Shown piece after piece: positions 24,928 to 33,937 of a stretch of DNA of 55,937 bases; the first letter of the stretch is position 1; the number at the start of each line of letters is the position of its first letter. Below the pieces are notes generated by a model that was not told the origin of the DNA, made no database searches, and worked only from the letters and a program-made list of their open reading frames with translations. The position numbers were made by a program, and so were the translations under genes. The stretch is from Bacteroidota bacterium (lineage in GTDB: Bacteria; Bacteroidota; Bacteroidia; UKL13-3): NCBI GenBank assembly GCA_027487835.1, contig JAIYCU010000008.1:1-55937 (forward strand), in the 5' to 3' direction.

Positions 24928-27753
24928 ATGCAAGATAATAAAATATTCATAAAAGGCGCCAGAATGCACAATCTAAAAAATGTGGATGTAAGCTTCGAGC
25001 GCAATAAGTTAATTGTGGTAACTGGTGTTTCTGGTTCTGGTAAAAGTAGCTTGGTTTTTGATACCTTATATGCAGAAGGACAACGCAGGTATGTGGAGAG
25101 TTTATCCGCTTATGCCCGACAATTTTTAGGTAAAATGAATAAACCTGATGTGGATTATATTCATGGGATTTCTCCTTCTATTGCCATTGAACAAAAAGTA
25201 AACACACGCAATCCTAGAAGCACAGTTGCAACCAGCACCGAAATATATGATTACTTAAAACTTCTTTTTGCAAGAGTTGGCGTAACCTTTTCGCCTGTTA
25301 GTGGCGAGGAGGTTAAAAGGCAAACAGTAGAAAATGTGTGTAATAAAATAATGAGCTACCCTGAAGGCACACGCATGTATTTGTTAGTTGCCCTTCAAAA
25401 GCAGGGTGCAGAGCTTAAGAAAGAATTAGAATTACACCTTCAAAATGGCTTTAGCAGGGTTTGGTTCGAATCTCAAATGATTGATATTGAAAGCTATCTT
25501 GAAACCATCAAACCAAAGGCTAAAACAAAAGAAGCAATTTATTTATTAGTAGACCGATTTGCGGTTATTCAAAATGAGGAAGATTTTTTAAACCGCATCA
25601 GTGATTCGGCCCAAACGGCCTTCTTCGAAGGACATGGAGAATTGGAGCTTTTGGTTCAAACCGAAAACAAGACAATTGTATTTAACAATAAATTTGAAGC
25701 TGACGGCATTAGCTTTGAAGAGCCTTCTGTTAATTTCTTTAGTTTCAATAATCCGTATGGTGCTTGTAAAACTTGCGAAGGATTTGGCAGTGTAATTGGC
25801 ATCGATGAAGATTTGGTAATACCAGACAAAGGCTTGAGTGTTTACGAGGATGCAATAGTTGCTTGGAAAGGTGAAAAAATGCAAGATTGGAAAAAGATTT
25901 TCCTAAACCTAAGCAGAAAAAACGACTTCCCTATCCATAAGCCTTATTATGAACTTTCTCAAAAACACAAAGATTATTTATGGCATGGAGGAAATGGTTG
26001 GGAAGGCATTGATGGCTTTTTTAAAGAATTAGAAAAACAAACATATAAAATTCAATACCGCGTAATGTTGGCAAGATATAGAGGTAAAACTACTTGCCCA
26101 GATTGCCGTGGTACTCGCTTAAGAAAAGATGCAAATTATGTGAAACTTACGCCTGCAAACTATCTACCTAGCTGGCATGATACAGAAGAAGATAATAGAG
26201 CAACTTTAACCGAATTATTGTTAATGAGCATAGATGATTGCTTACAGTATTTTAACGGTTTGAACCTAAGAGAACATCATGAAATAATTGCCAAAAGAAT
26301 AAAAACTGAAATTGTAAGCAGATTAGAATTTCTTCAAAAAGTAGGTTTGGGATATTTATCACTTAATCGTTTATCAAATACCTTAAGCGGTGGCGAAACA
26401 CAAAGAATTAATTTAGCCACCTCATTAGGATCTAGTTTGGTTGGCTCTTTATATATATTAGATGAACCAAGCATAGGTTTGCATAGCCGAGATACAGAAA
26501 AACTGATTGAAGTATTAAAAACTTTGCGAGATATTGGCAATACGGTGGTGGTAGTTGAGCACGATCAAGATATCATGGAGCAGGCTGATTATATTGTAGA
26601 TATGGGTCCTTTAGCGGGCATTCATGGCGGTGAAGTAGTGGCTACAGGCACCTTAAAAGAAATTACAAAGCAGGGAAAAAGCTTAACTGCCAAATACCTT
26701 AATGGCACAGAAAATATTGCCATCCCTGAAAGAAGAAGAAAATGGACACACGCCGTTGGCGTAAAAGGAGCCAAGCAAAACAACCTAAAAAATATTAATG
26801 TAAATTTCCCTTTAAATATTCTAACGGTGGTTACGGGAGTGAGTGGCAGTGGCAAAACTACCTTAATTAAAAGCATCCTATACCCTGCCCTGCTTAAGCA
26901 TTTGGGAAATTACTCTGGTGAAAAAACAGGCATTTTTGACCAGCTAAATGGCGATTTGAAACTCATTAAACAGGTAGAGTTTGTAGACCAAAATCCAATT
27001 GGAAAATCTTCTCGTTCAAATCCTGTAACCTATATAAAGGCCTATGACAGTATTCGTGAACTATATGCCTCCCAAGCAATATCAAAAGCACGTGGTTATA
27101 AACCTCAGCATTTTAGTTTTAATGTGGATGGTGGACGATGTGAAACTTGTTCTGGAGAGGGTGAAATAACCATAGAAATGCAATTTATGGCAGATGTTCA
27201 TTTGCCTTGCGAGGAATGCGGTGGAAGCCGATTCAAAGAAGAAATAAGGGAGGTACTTTTTAACCAGAAAAACATCAGCGAATTGCTGAAAATGAGCATT
27301 GATGAAGCCATTGATTTCTTTGCCACGGAAAAAAGCATCGCCAATAAACTAAGGCCACTTCAGGAGGTTGGATTGGGTTATATACAGCTAGGTCAAAGTT
27401 CTAATACCTTAAGTGGTGGCGAAGCGCAACGTGTAAAATTGGCTTCGTTTTTAGGAAAGGGTAAAAATGCCGACCCTGTGTTTTTTATTTTTGATGAACC
27501 CACCACCGGTTTACATTTTAATGACATCAAAAAACTAATGGCTTCATTCAATGCTTTATTGGATCAAGGCCACAGTATTATAGTGATTGAACACAATATG
27601 GATGTGATAAAATGTGCTGATTGGTTAATTGATTTAGGTCCAGAGGCAGGGACATTAGGAGGTAATTTGGTTTTTGAAGGCACGCCAGAAGATTTAGTTA
27701 AACATAAACTTGGCTACACAGCTGGATACTTGAAGGAAAAATTAAAAAGCTAA
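24928..27753 (+). CDS. uvrA: Excinuclease ABC subunit A
   Basis: A 941-residue UvrA of normal length. It has two ABC ATPase halves, each with Walker A (GVSGSGKSSLVFDT, Lys39; and GVSGSGKTTLIKSI) and signature motifs LSGGETQRINLA and LSGGEAQRVKLA. The zinc modules CKTCEGFG...CPDCRGTR and CETCSGEG...CEECGGSR are present. UvrA scans DNA for bulky lesions and loads UvrB in nucleotide excision repair. Neither uvrB nor uvrC lies in the window. Three GGTT-type near-palindromes fall in the gene (two exact, one variant). The N-terminus matches the family, so the start at 24928 is secure. Confidence 0.97.
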   Translation: MQDNKIFIKGARMHNLKNVDVSFERNKLIVVTGVSGSGKSSLVFDTLYAEGQRRYVESLSAYARQFLGKMNKPDVDYIHGISPSIAIEQKVNTRNPRSTVATSTEIYDYLKLLFARVGVTFSPVSGEEVKRQTVENVCNKIMSYPEGTRMYLLVALQKQGAELKKELELHLQNGFSRVWFESQMIDIESYLETIKPKAKTKEAIYLLVDRFAVIQNEEDFLNRISDSAQTAFFEGHGELELLVQTENKTIVFNNKFEADGISFEEPSVNFFSFNNPYGACKTCEGFGSVIGIDEDLVIPDKGLSVYEDAIVAWKGEKMQDWKKIFLNLSRKNDFPIHKPYYELSQKHKDYLWHGGNGWEGIDGFFKELEKQTYKIQYRVMLARYRGKTTCPDCRGTRLRKDANYVKLTPANYLPSWHDTEEDNRATLTELLLMSIDDCLQYFNGLNLREHHEIIAKRIKTEIVSRLEFLQKVGLGYLSLNRLSNTLSGGETQRINLATSLGSSLVGSLYILDEPSIGLHSRDTEKLIEVLKTLRDIGNTVVVVEHDQDIMEQADYIVDMGPLAGIHGGEVVATGTLKEITKQGKSLTAKYLNGTENIAIPERRRKWTHAVGVKGAKQNNLKNINVNFPLNILTVVTGVSGSGKTTLIKSILYPALLKHLGNYSGEKTGIFDQLNGDLKLIKQVEFVDQNPIGKSSRSNPVTYIKAYDSIRELYASQAISKARGYKPQHFSFNVDGGRCETCSGEGEITIEMQFMADVHLPCEECGGSRFKEEIREVLFNQKNISELLKMSIDEAIDFFATEKSIANKLRPLQEVGLGYIQLGQSSNTLSGGEAQRVKLASFLGKGKNADPVFFIFDEPTTGLHFNDIKKLMASFNALLDQGHSIIVIEHNMDVIKCADWLIDLGPEAGTLGGNLVFEGTPEDLVKHKLGYTAGYLKEKLKS

Positions 27754-27773
27754 GATTTAACAGCTTATTATCA

Positions 27774-27803
27774 TTTGGAATTTAGCTGATAATTTATACC
27801 TTC
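27774..27803 (+). promoter_or_regulatory. Candidate promoter of the pyruvate carboxylase gene
   Basis: TTTG (27774-27777) lies 18 nt before TACCTTCC (27796-27803), which matches TAnnTTTG at six of eight positions. The ATG is at 27821. A weak inverted repeat, ATTATCA (27767-27773) with TGATAAT (27787-27793), overlaps it. Confidence 0.3.
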
Positions 27804-27820
27804 CTCGTAAATTCTCATCA

Positions 27821-30800
27821 ATGAAAATTCAGAAATTATTAGTAGCAAACCGGGGCGAAATTGCCATTCGAGTTTTCAGGGCTGCTGTTGAACTTAATAT
27901 AAAAACAGTTGCCATTTACACGTATGAAGATAGGTATTCATTGCATAGATATAAAGCCGATGAAAGCTACCAAATAGGCAAAGAAACAGAACCGCTAAAA
28001 CCTTATTTAGATATTGAAGAAATAATCAATGTAGCCAAGCATCATCAGGTAGATGCCATCCACCCTGGTTATGGCTTTTTAAGTGAAAATGCTGTTTTTG
28101 CTAGAAGATGTAAAGAGGAAGGAATCATTTTTATTGGCCCATCGAGTGAAGTTATGAAGCAATTAGGCGATAAGGTATTGGCTAAAATAGTTGCCACAAA
28201 AGCCCAAGTTCCTATTATACAAGACAGCAAAGAGGAGTTAATAAATTTTGAGATAGCGGCCAAGGAAGCGGAACAAATTGGATATCCGATTATGTTGAAG
28301 GCCGCCGCCGGAGGCGGCGGCAGAGGAATGCGTGTGGTGCACAATGCCGATGGATTAGAGAAAAATTTCAATGAAGCTAAAAATGAAGCAAAGGTTGCTT
28401 TTGGGGATGATACGATTTTTATTGAAAAATTTATAGACCAACCAAGACATATTGAAGTGCAAATAATGGGAGACCACCATGGAAACCTAGTTCACTTGCA
28501 TGAAAGAGATTGTAGTGTACAAAGACGTTTTCAAAAGGTGGTTGAAATGGCACCAGCACCCAGCATTCAACAAAGCACCAGAGAAGCCCTTCACGCCTAT
28601 GCCTTGAAAATTTGCAAACAAGTAAATTATAATAATGTTGGAACGGTTGAATTTTTAGTAGACAGGGATGAACAGATTTATTTTATAGAAGTAAATCCAC
28701 GCATTCAGGTTGAACATACCGTAACAGAAGAAGTTACAGGCATTGATATTGTGAAATGCCAAATTAGAATTGCCGAAGGTTTACCACTTTCCTCTCCCGA
28801 AATTGGTATTTTAAATCAAGAAGAGGTAAAGGTTCAAGGCTTTGCAGTACAAGTTAGAATTACTACTGAAGATCCTGCAAATGGGTTCAAACCAGACCAT
28901 GGAACTATTATTGCCTACAGAAACGCAGGTGGGCCAGGGATTAGATTAGATGAAGGAAGTGCTTATCCTAATGTGAAAATTTCACCATTTTTCGATTCCC
29001 TTTTAGTTAAAGTTACTGCTAGTGGTAAAAATCTGTTTGAAGCCTCTGAACGCTTGCAAAGGGTGCTTAAAGAATTTAGAATTAGGGGCGTTAAAACCAA
29101 TATTCTATTTCTTGAAAATGTACTCCAACATCCTACATTTTTAAAAGGCGATTGTACGGTTAATTTTATTGATTCGCATCCAGAATTATTTAAATACTCA
29201 AAAAGATTAGACAGGGGTACTAAAGCCTTAATATACCTTGCAGATATTACTGTTAATGGCAATCCAGATGTAAACAAGGTTGATGCAGATAGAATCTTAA
29301 AACCAGCCATTGTGCCAGAATTCGATAAATATGGGGCATATCCATTTGGTACAAAAGATAAATTAAAAGAATTGGGTCGAACCGAATTTATCTCCTGGTT
29401 AAAAAATGAAAAGGCGATTCATTATACAGATTGCACCATGCGCGATGCGCACCAAAGCTTGCTTGCTACCCGCGTTCGTACCATTGATTTAATTAAAATA
29501 GCTGAAGCTTATGCCAAACTAGCCCCAGAAGTTTTTTCATTAGAATTATGGGGAGGTGCAACGTTTGATGTGGCTTTAAGATTTTTGCATGAAAATCCTT
29601 GGCAAAGGCTTCAATTGTTAAGGGAGGCTATTCCAAATGTGCTATTTCAAATGTTAATTAGAGGATCAAATGCAATTGGTTACAAAGCCTATCCAGATAA
29701 CTTAATTGAGAAGTTTATTGAAGAAAGTGCCAACAAAGGCATGGACATTTTTAGAATCTTTGATTCATTGAATTGGATTGAAGGCATGCGCACTAGCATT
29801 AAAGCGGTGAATGAAAGAACAGAAGGTATAGCAGAAGCTTGCATTTGCTATACAGGAGATTTTCTAGATCCACAAAGGAATCATAAATTCAATTTAGAAT
29901 ATTATCTTTCTTTGGCGCGGCAACTAGAAGATGCTGGCGCCCATATATTGGCCATAAAAGATATGGCGGGTTTGTTAAAACCTTTTCAAGCAGAAATTCT
30001 TATTACGGAATTAAGGAAAACCATTGACCTTCCAATTCACCTACATACCCATGACACTAGTAGCATTCAATCTGCTACTTATCTTAAAGCCATTGAAGCT
30101 GGGGTTTCTGTTATTGATGTTGCTTTGGCTTCTATGAGCGGACTCACCTCGCAACCAAATTTCAACTCGATTGTTGCGATGATGCAAGGACATGAAAGAG
30201 AACAACCAATGAACCTTGCAGCACTCAATCAGCTTTCTGGATACTGGGAAAATGTAAGAGAATATTATTACCCCTTTGAACATGAACTGAAAGCGGGAAC
30301 GGCAGAAGTATATGACCATGAAATTCCAGGTGGACAATATTCCAATTTAAAACCACAAGCAAGAAGCCTAGGCTTGGAAGATAAATTTGAAACCATCAAA
30401 CAAAACTATATCACGGTAAATCAACTTTTTGGTGATTTAGTAAAGGTAACTCCTTCTTCTAAGGTGGTTGGCGATATGGCTTTATTTATGACTGCAAATG
30501 GCTACACAGCTGAAGATATTTTAACAAAGGGCGATACCATCTCTTTTCCAGATAGCGTTATCGAATTGTTTAGGGGCGAACTTGGCCAAAACCCAGGTGG
30601 CTTCCCTACTAAAATTAGCAAACTTATCTTAAAAGAAAAAGAAGCCTTTACGGATAAACCCAATGAGCACCTTGCTCCCATTAACTTTAATAGGGAATGG
30701 AAAAATTTTGAAGAAAAATTTGGAAGTGAATACACCTTTTCAGATTTACTCTCATACCTTTTTTACCCCAAAGTATTTGAAGAATATGCCAAACATAGAG

Positions 30801-31258
30801 AAAGTTATGGTGCTTTATGGCATTTACCAACACCAGCATTTTTCTATGGGCTAAAGCAAAATGAAGAAATTCTTATTGAATTGGCACCTGGAAAAAACAT
30901 CTTAGTTAGGTTATTAAATGTAATCGACGAAGGGGATGGAAAAAAATCAGTTTTCTTTAGGCTTAATGGTCAAACAAGAAGCATCGAAATTAAAGAAAAA
31001 GGATTTGTGAGCACCAAAGCAAGCCATAGAAAGGTAACTAAAGAGGGCGAGGTTGGTTCACCATTGCAAGGAAAACTTTCAAAATTACTTGTAAAAGTAG
31101 GAGATAAAGTAAACAAAAACGCACCTCTTTTTACCATTGAAGCCATGAAAATGGAAAGTACAGTTGTGGCTTATTCTAATGGTGAGGTGAAAGAAATTTT
31201 AATACAAGAAAACACCCTGATTGAACAAGATGATGTAGTTATTACTTTAAGCATATGA
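27821..31258 (+). CDS. pyc: Pyruvate carboxylase
   Basis: A full-length single-chain enzyme of 1145 residues. Residues 1-450 are biotin carboxylase (ANRGEIAIRVFRAA, HPGYGFLSENA, ATP-grasp loop KAAAGGGGRGMR, EVNPRIQVEHTVTEE). Residues about 530-800 are the carboxyltransferase TIM barrel (DCTMRDAHQSLLATRVRT, with metal-ligand HLHTHDTS). A linking domain follows, then the biotinyl domain (1075-1145), with biotinylated Lys1110 in EAMKMES. It converts pyruvate and bicarbonate to oxaloacetate, feeding the TCA cycle and gluconeogenesis. The stop overlaps the next gene's start by 4 bp. Confidence 0.97.
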   Translation: MKIQKLLVANRGEIAIRVFRAAVELNIKTVAIYTYEDRYSLHRYKADESYQIGKETEPLKPYLDIEEIINVAKHHQVDAIHPGYGFLSENAVFARRCKEEGIIFIGPSSEVMKQLGDKVLAKIVATKAQVPIIQDSKEELINFEIAAKEAEQIGYPIMLKAAAGGGGRGMRVVHNADGLEKNFNEAKNEAKVAFGDDTIFIEKFIDQPRHIEVQIMGDHHGNLVHLHERDCSVQRRFQKVVEMAPAPSIQQSTREALHAYALKICKQVNYNNVGTVEFLVDRDEQIYFIEVNPRIQVEHTVTEEVTGIDIVKCQIRIAEGLPLSSPEIGILNQEEVKVQGFAVQVRITTEDPANGFKPDHGTIIAYRNAGGPGIRLDEGSAYPNVKISPFFDSLLVKVTASGKNLFEASERLQRVLKEFRIRGVKTNILFLENVLQHPTFLKGDCTVNFIDSHPELFKYSKRLDRGTKALIYLADITVNGNPDVNKVDADRILKPAIVPEFDKYGAYPFGTKDKLKELGRTEFISWLKNEKAIHYTDCTMRDAHQSLLATRVRTIDLIKIAEAYAKLAPEVFSLELWGGATFDVALRFLHENPWQRLQLLREAIPNVLFQMLIRGSNAIGYKAYPDNLIEKFIEESANKGMDIFRIFDSLNWIEGMRTSIKAVNERTEGIAEACICYTGDFLDPQRNHKFNLEYYLSLARQLEDAGAHILAIKDMAGLLKPFQAEILITELRKTIDLPIHLHTHDTSSIQSATYLKAIEAGVSVIDVALASMSGLTSQPNFNSIVAMMQGHEREQPMNLAALNQLSGYWENVREYYYPFEHELKAGTAEVYDHEIPGGQYSNLKPQARSLGLEDKFETIKQNYITVNQLFGDLVKVTPSSKVVGDMALFMTANGYTAEDILTKGDTISFPDSVIELFRGELGQNPGGFPTKISKLILKEKEAFTDKPNEHLAPINFNREWKNFEEKFGSEYTFSDLLSYLFYPKVFEEYAKHRESYGALWHLPTPAFFYGLKQNEEILIELAPGKNILVRLLNVIDEGDGKKSVFFRLNGQTRSIEIKEKGFVSTKASHRKVTKEGEVGSPLQGKLSKLLVKVGDKVNKNAPLFTIEAMKMESTVVAYSNGEVKEILIQENTLIEQDDVVITLSI
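28301..28321. other. GC-only perfect hairpin inside the pyruvate carboxylase gene
   Basis: GCCGCCGCC (28301-28309), loop GGA, GGCGGCGGC (28313-28321): a perfect 9-bp GC-only stem. It encodes the Ala-Ala-Ala-Gly-Gly-Gly-Gly of the ATP-grasp loop, so the protein sequence demands GC-rich codons. The choice of GCC with GGC is what makes the hairpin perfect. Confidence 0.6.
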
Positions 31259-31680
31259 ATATAAAACTCACCCTGCTATTGCTTTTTATTCAAATTTCTT
31301 TAGGTTTTTCCCAATCAAAGAAGCTGGTTAAAATTAGCGATGTTCTAATTACCCAAGAAAAGGCTTGGAACAAAGGCGACTTGCACGGCTTTATGGAGCA
31401 TTATTGGCAAAATGACTCCTTAACATTTATAAGTAAAAAAGGAATCAAAAAAGGCTGGAATTCCGTTTACGAGGGATATAAAAAAAGCTATGCCGACAAA
31501 GGTGAAATGGGCACACTTAGTTTTAAAATATTCAAAATAGATTTAGTAGGTCCCAAAGATGCCTTGGTGTTAGGAAGTTGGAAAGTTGTAAATGCCAGCG
31601 GTACCTTTGAAGGATACTTTACTCTTTGGTTCAAAAAGATTAATAGACATTGGCTAATTGTACAAGACCATACTAGTTAA
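31255..31680 (+). CDS. Secreted NTF2-like (SnoaL/DUF4440-type) protein
   Basis: A 141-residue protein with a signal peptide (about 1-20, ending LGFSQS). The rest fits the NTF2-like cone fold: ITQEKAWNKGDLHGFMEHYW, then DSLTFISKKGIKKGWNSVYE, GYKKSYADKGEMGTL, ALVLGSWKVV and FTLWFKKINRHWLIVQDHTS. These proteins are close to DUF4440 and often act as small ligand binders or simple enzymes; no catalytic residues can be named here. Its start codon overlaps the pyc stop (ATGA), so it is translationally coupled to pyc, though a link in function is not obvious. Confidence 0.75.
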   Translation: MNIKLTLLLLFIQISLGFSQSKKLVKISDVLITQEKAWNKGDLHGFMEHYWQNDSLTFISKKGIKKGWNSVYEGYKKSYADKGEMGTLSFKIFKIDLVGPKDALVLGSWKVVNASGTFEGYFTLWFKKINRHWLIVQDHTS

Positions 31681-31708
31681 TGGTAGAAATTAACTTATAC
31701 TTGCATTT

Positions 31709-32419
31709 ATGCTCCGCAAATCGCTTACTATCGTTCTGCCCTGCTATAATCCTGAGGCCAATTGGCACAAAAATCTGCTGCAACAATTTGAACAAGTAAC
31801 TAAAGACTTAACGCAATTTGAAATAGATTTAATTTTGGTAAATGATGGCAGTAAACTCTCCATTGAAAAAGAAATTAATGAGTTAAAAACCAAAATTACA
31901 AACTTCACTTATCTTCATAATAAGGTAAACAAGGGCAAAGGAGCCGCGTTAAGAAGCGGAATCCAATTGGCACAAGGCGATTTTATCGTTTACACTGATA
32001 TCGACTTTCCTTACACCCATGCTAGTTTCAAAAGTATTACTGAAGCCCTAGAAACATTCCAGATATCAATTGGCACACGCGATAACTCCTATTTTAACAC
32101 CATTCCCAAACATAGAGCCTTTATATCTAAACTATTAAAATTCCTTATTAAAAACAGTTTGCAATTGCCCACTTCAGATACTCAAGGCGGTTTAAAAGGG
32201 ATGCGCAATGAAATTAAACCCCTGTTTTTAAAAACAGAAATCAATCGGTATTTATTCGACCTTGAGTTTCTTTTTTTAGCGGCCAAGGAGAAAGTTTCAA
32301 TTGGGATTCAAACCATTGAATTGAGGGATGAAACGGAGGTTAGAAAAATGAACCTAAGTGTAGTTTCTAAAGAGATGTTAAATTTTATAAGGCTGTTTTT
32401 CAAAGCCAAATTTAGTTAA
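31709..32419 (+). CDS. Glycosyltransferase family 2 (polyprenyl-phosphate sugar transferase type)
   Basis: A 236-residue soluble GT-A glycosyltransferase. SLTIVLPCYNPEANW opens the fold, LILVNDGSK holds the first acidic motif, NKGKGAALRSGIQLAQGDF and VYTDIDFPYTHASF hold the D-x-D metal site, and SDTQGGLKGMR resembles DPM1/GtrB-like enzymes that load a sugar onto a polyprenyl phosphate. It lacks the C-terminal membrane helices of GtrB. The next gene (6 nt away) encodes a GT39-like integral membrane transferase that could use such a lipid-linked sugar. TATACTTG at 31696-31703, 5 nt before the ATG, resembles a -7 element. Confidence 0.85.
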   Translation: MLRKSLTIVLPCYNPEANWHKNLLQQFEQVTKDLTQFEIDLILVNDGSKLSIEKEINELKTKITNFTYLHNKVNKGKGAALRSGIQLAQGDFIVYTDIDFPYTHASFKSITEALETFQISIGTRDNSYFNTIPKHRAFISKLLKFLIKNSLQLPTSDTQGGLKGMRNEIKPLFLKTEINRYLFDLEFLFLAAKEKVSIGIQTIELRDETEVRKMNLSVVSKEMLNFIRLFFKAKFS

Positions 32420-32425
32420 TACCTC

Positions 32426-33826
32426 ATGCAAAAAAAGCTTAGATTTCTACCTTGGCTTGTTATCCTAATTTTTGGCTTATATAAAATTCAGGACCTATCC
32501 CTACCCTATTTTTGGGACGAGGCTTGGTCTTATTTCCCTGCCCTTGAGGCCATGCAAAAATCCGGACCCTCCTTGCTTCCAGGAGCTATCCATCCAGATC
32601 TTTATCGGGGGCATCCCCTACTCTTTTATTTTCTTTCTAGTGCCTGGATGAATATAGCGCCAGATAATAGTATTTGGGCCAAAGTTTTACCCCTCTTAAT
32701 TAGCTTATTTCTTTTATTTTTCACCTACCAATTTGCGCGCAAACATTTTAATGTTCAAACGGCCCAACTTGCTACGGTTCTCTTAAGTATTCAATCTGTT
32801 TTTATTGCCCAAGCAAGCTTCTTATTGCCAGAAATTCTATTGAGTTTATTTACCATATTGGCCCTAAATGCTTTTCTAACTCAACATAAATGGCAAACAG
32901 TACTTTGGGTAACTTGCGCTCTTTACACCAAGGAAAGTGCATTGGTTTTAGGGTTAAGTTTAATGGCATGGCAATTTACTTTAGATTTTTATACGGCCAA
33001 TAAAAGGATTCTACTCAAAAATATAATCTCTTCCTTTTATTTAACGGTGCCTTTTGCCTTTATTGGGGTATTTTTCATACTACAAAAAATTTGGATAGGC
33101 TGGGTATTTTTTCCAGAACATCTTGGTTATATTAGTCTTTCGGCCTTTGCCAATAAAGCAGAAATGTACCTTGGTTACCTACTCATTTTTAGAGGTAGAA
33201 ATTTACTTACTGCAGCTACCCTAATTGCAATAATTTTAATACTTATAAAAAATCCAATTGCCCTAAAAACTGCCAAAAACCCGCTTATAGGTCTTTCTTT
33301 TTTTGTGCTATCATACCTCGCTTTTTCTTCGCTCAATTTTTATTCACCACGCTATTTATTATCCGTGTTCCCTTTATTACTAATAATGATTAGCTATTTA
33401 CTAATTTCTGCATTTGCAAAATTTAAATGGGCATTTTACTTGCTGCTACTTTTACTAATTGGCAATAATGCCTATTATAGTTTTTTTCGGTTTGAACCAA
33501 ATGACCATACCCTTGGCTATAGAGACATGATTGCAGTGCACCAAGAAATTATTGCAACTGCAGAAACAGAATTTCCAACCCATGCAAAAATTGCTACTCA
33601 TTTTTTGATGAAGGCAAATCTTCAAATGCCTTCAATTGGCTATTTAAAAACGAAAAATGCCTATACACAGGTAAGTTTAGTACCAGATACTAATACCCAA
33701 TTTGTACTGATAAGTAATATTGAACCCGACCCAAAACTCCAGTTGTTTCTAGACCAACATCTAACACAATTAATTAAAAAAGCAGAACAGAATGGCTGCT
33801 GGTCGGCATTATATAAAATAAAATAA
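32426..33826 (+). CDS. GT39/ArnT-like membrane glycosyltransferase
   Basis: A 466-residue protein with about ten predicted membrane helices. The first extracytoplasmic loop has LPYFWDEAWSYFPALEAM, with the Asp-Glu pair typical of the GT-C/PMT/ArnT superfamily, and HPDLYRGHPLLFYFLSSAW further on. A conserved LLPEILLSLFTILALNAFL helix and FYSPRYLLSVFPLLL near the end also fit. Such enzymes take a sugar from a polyprenyl-phosphate donor and attach it to a lipid, protein or glycan at the outer face of the inner membrane. Acceptor unknown. It forms an operon with the GT2 gene upstream. Confidence 0.82.
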   Translation: MQKKLRFLPWLVILIFGLYKIQDLSLPYFWDEAWSYFPALEAMQKSGPSLLPGAIHPDLYRGHPLLFYFLSSAWMNIAPDNSIWAKVLPLLISLFLLFFTYQFARKHFNVQTAQLATVLLSIQSVFIAQASFLLPEILLSLFTILALNAFLTQHKWQTVLWVTCALYTKESALVLGLSLMAWQFTLDFYTANKRILLKNIISSFYLTVPFAFIGVFFILQKIWIGWVFFPEHLGYISLSAFANKAEMYLGYLLIFRGRNLLTAATLIAIILILIKNPIALKTAKNPLIGLSFFVLSYLAFSSLNFYSPRYLLSVFPLLLIMISYLLISAFAKFKWAFYLLLLLLIGNNAYYSFFRFEPNDHTLGYRDMIAVHQEIIATAETEFPTHAKIATHFLMKANLQMPSIGYLKTKNAYTQVSLVPDTNTQFVLISNIEPDPKLQLFLDQHLTQLIKKAEQNGCWSALYKIK

Positions 33827-33937
33827 AATAAAGCTCTTAGGGTTTCTAGAATGACCGCCAAAAAAATCAGGCCCAAATACAACATTTTGACAATTAATTG
33901 CTTATTACTATATTAGTAGCATTATACTTGAAAAGAC

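Noticed and set aside
24924-25004. Extended N-terminus of the outer-membrane protein inside uvrA
   Set aside because: The extension lies antisense to the conserved uvrA P-loop region and adds a cysteine-rich hydrophobic run unlike the family.
27767-27793. Terminator for uvrA from the ATTATCA/TGATAAT inverted repeat
   Set aside because: The stem is only 7 bp, AT-only apart from one pair, has a 13-nt loop and no U-tract; it is noted only as overlapping a possible promoter.
33661-33885. 74-residue minus-strand open frame overlapping the GT39 gene end
   Set aside because: It has a hydrophobic start but lies mostly antisense to a well-supported gene and shows no family features.
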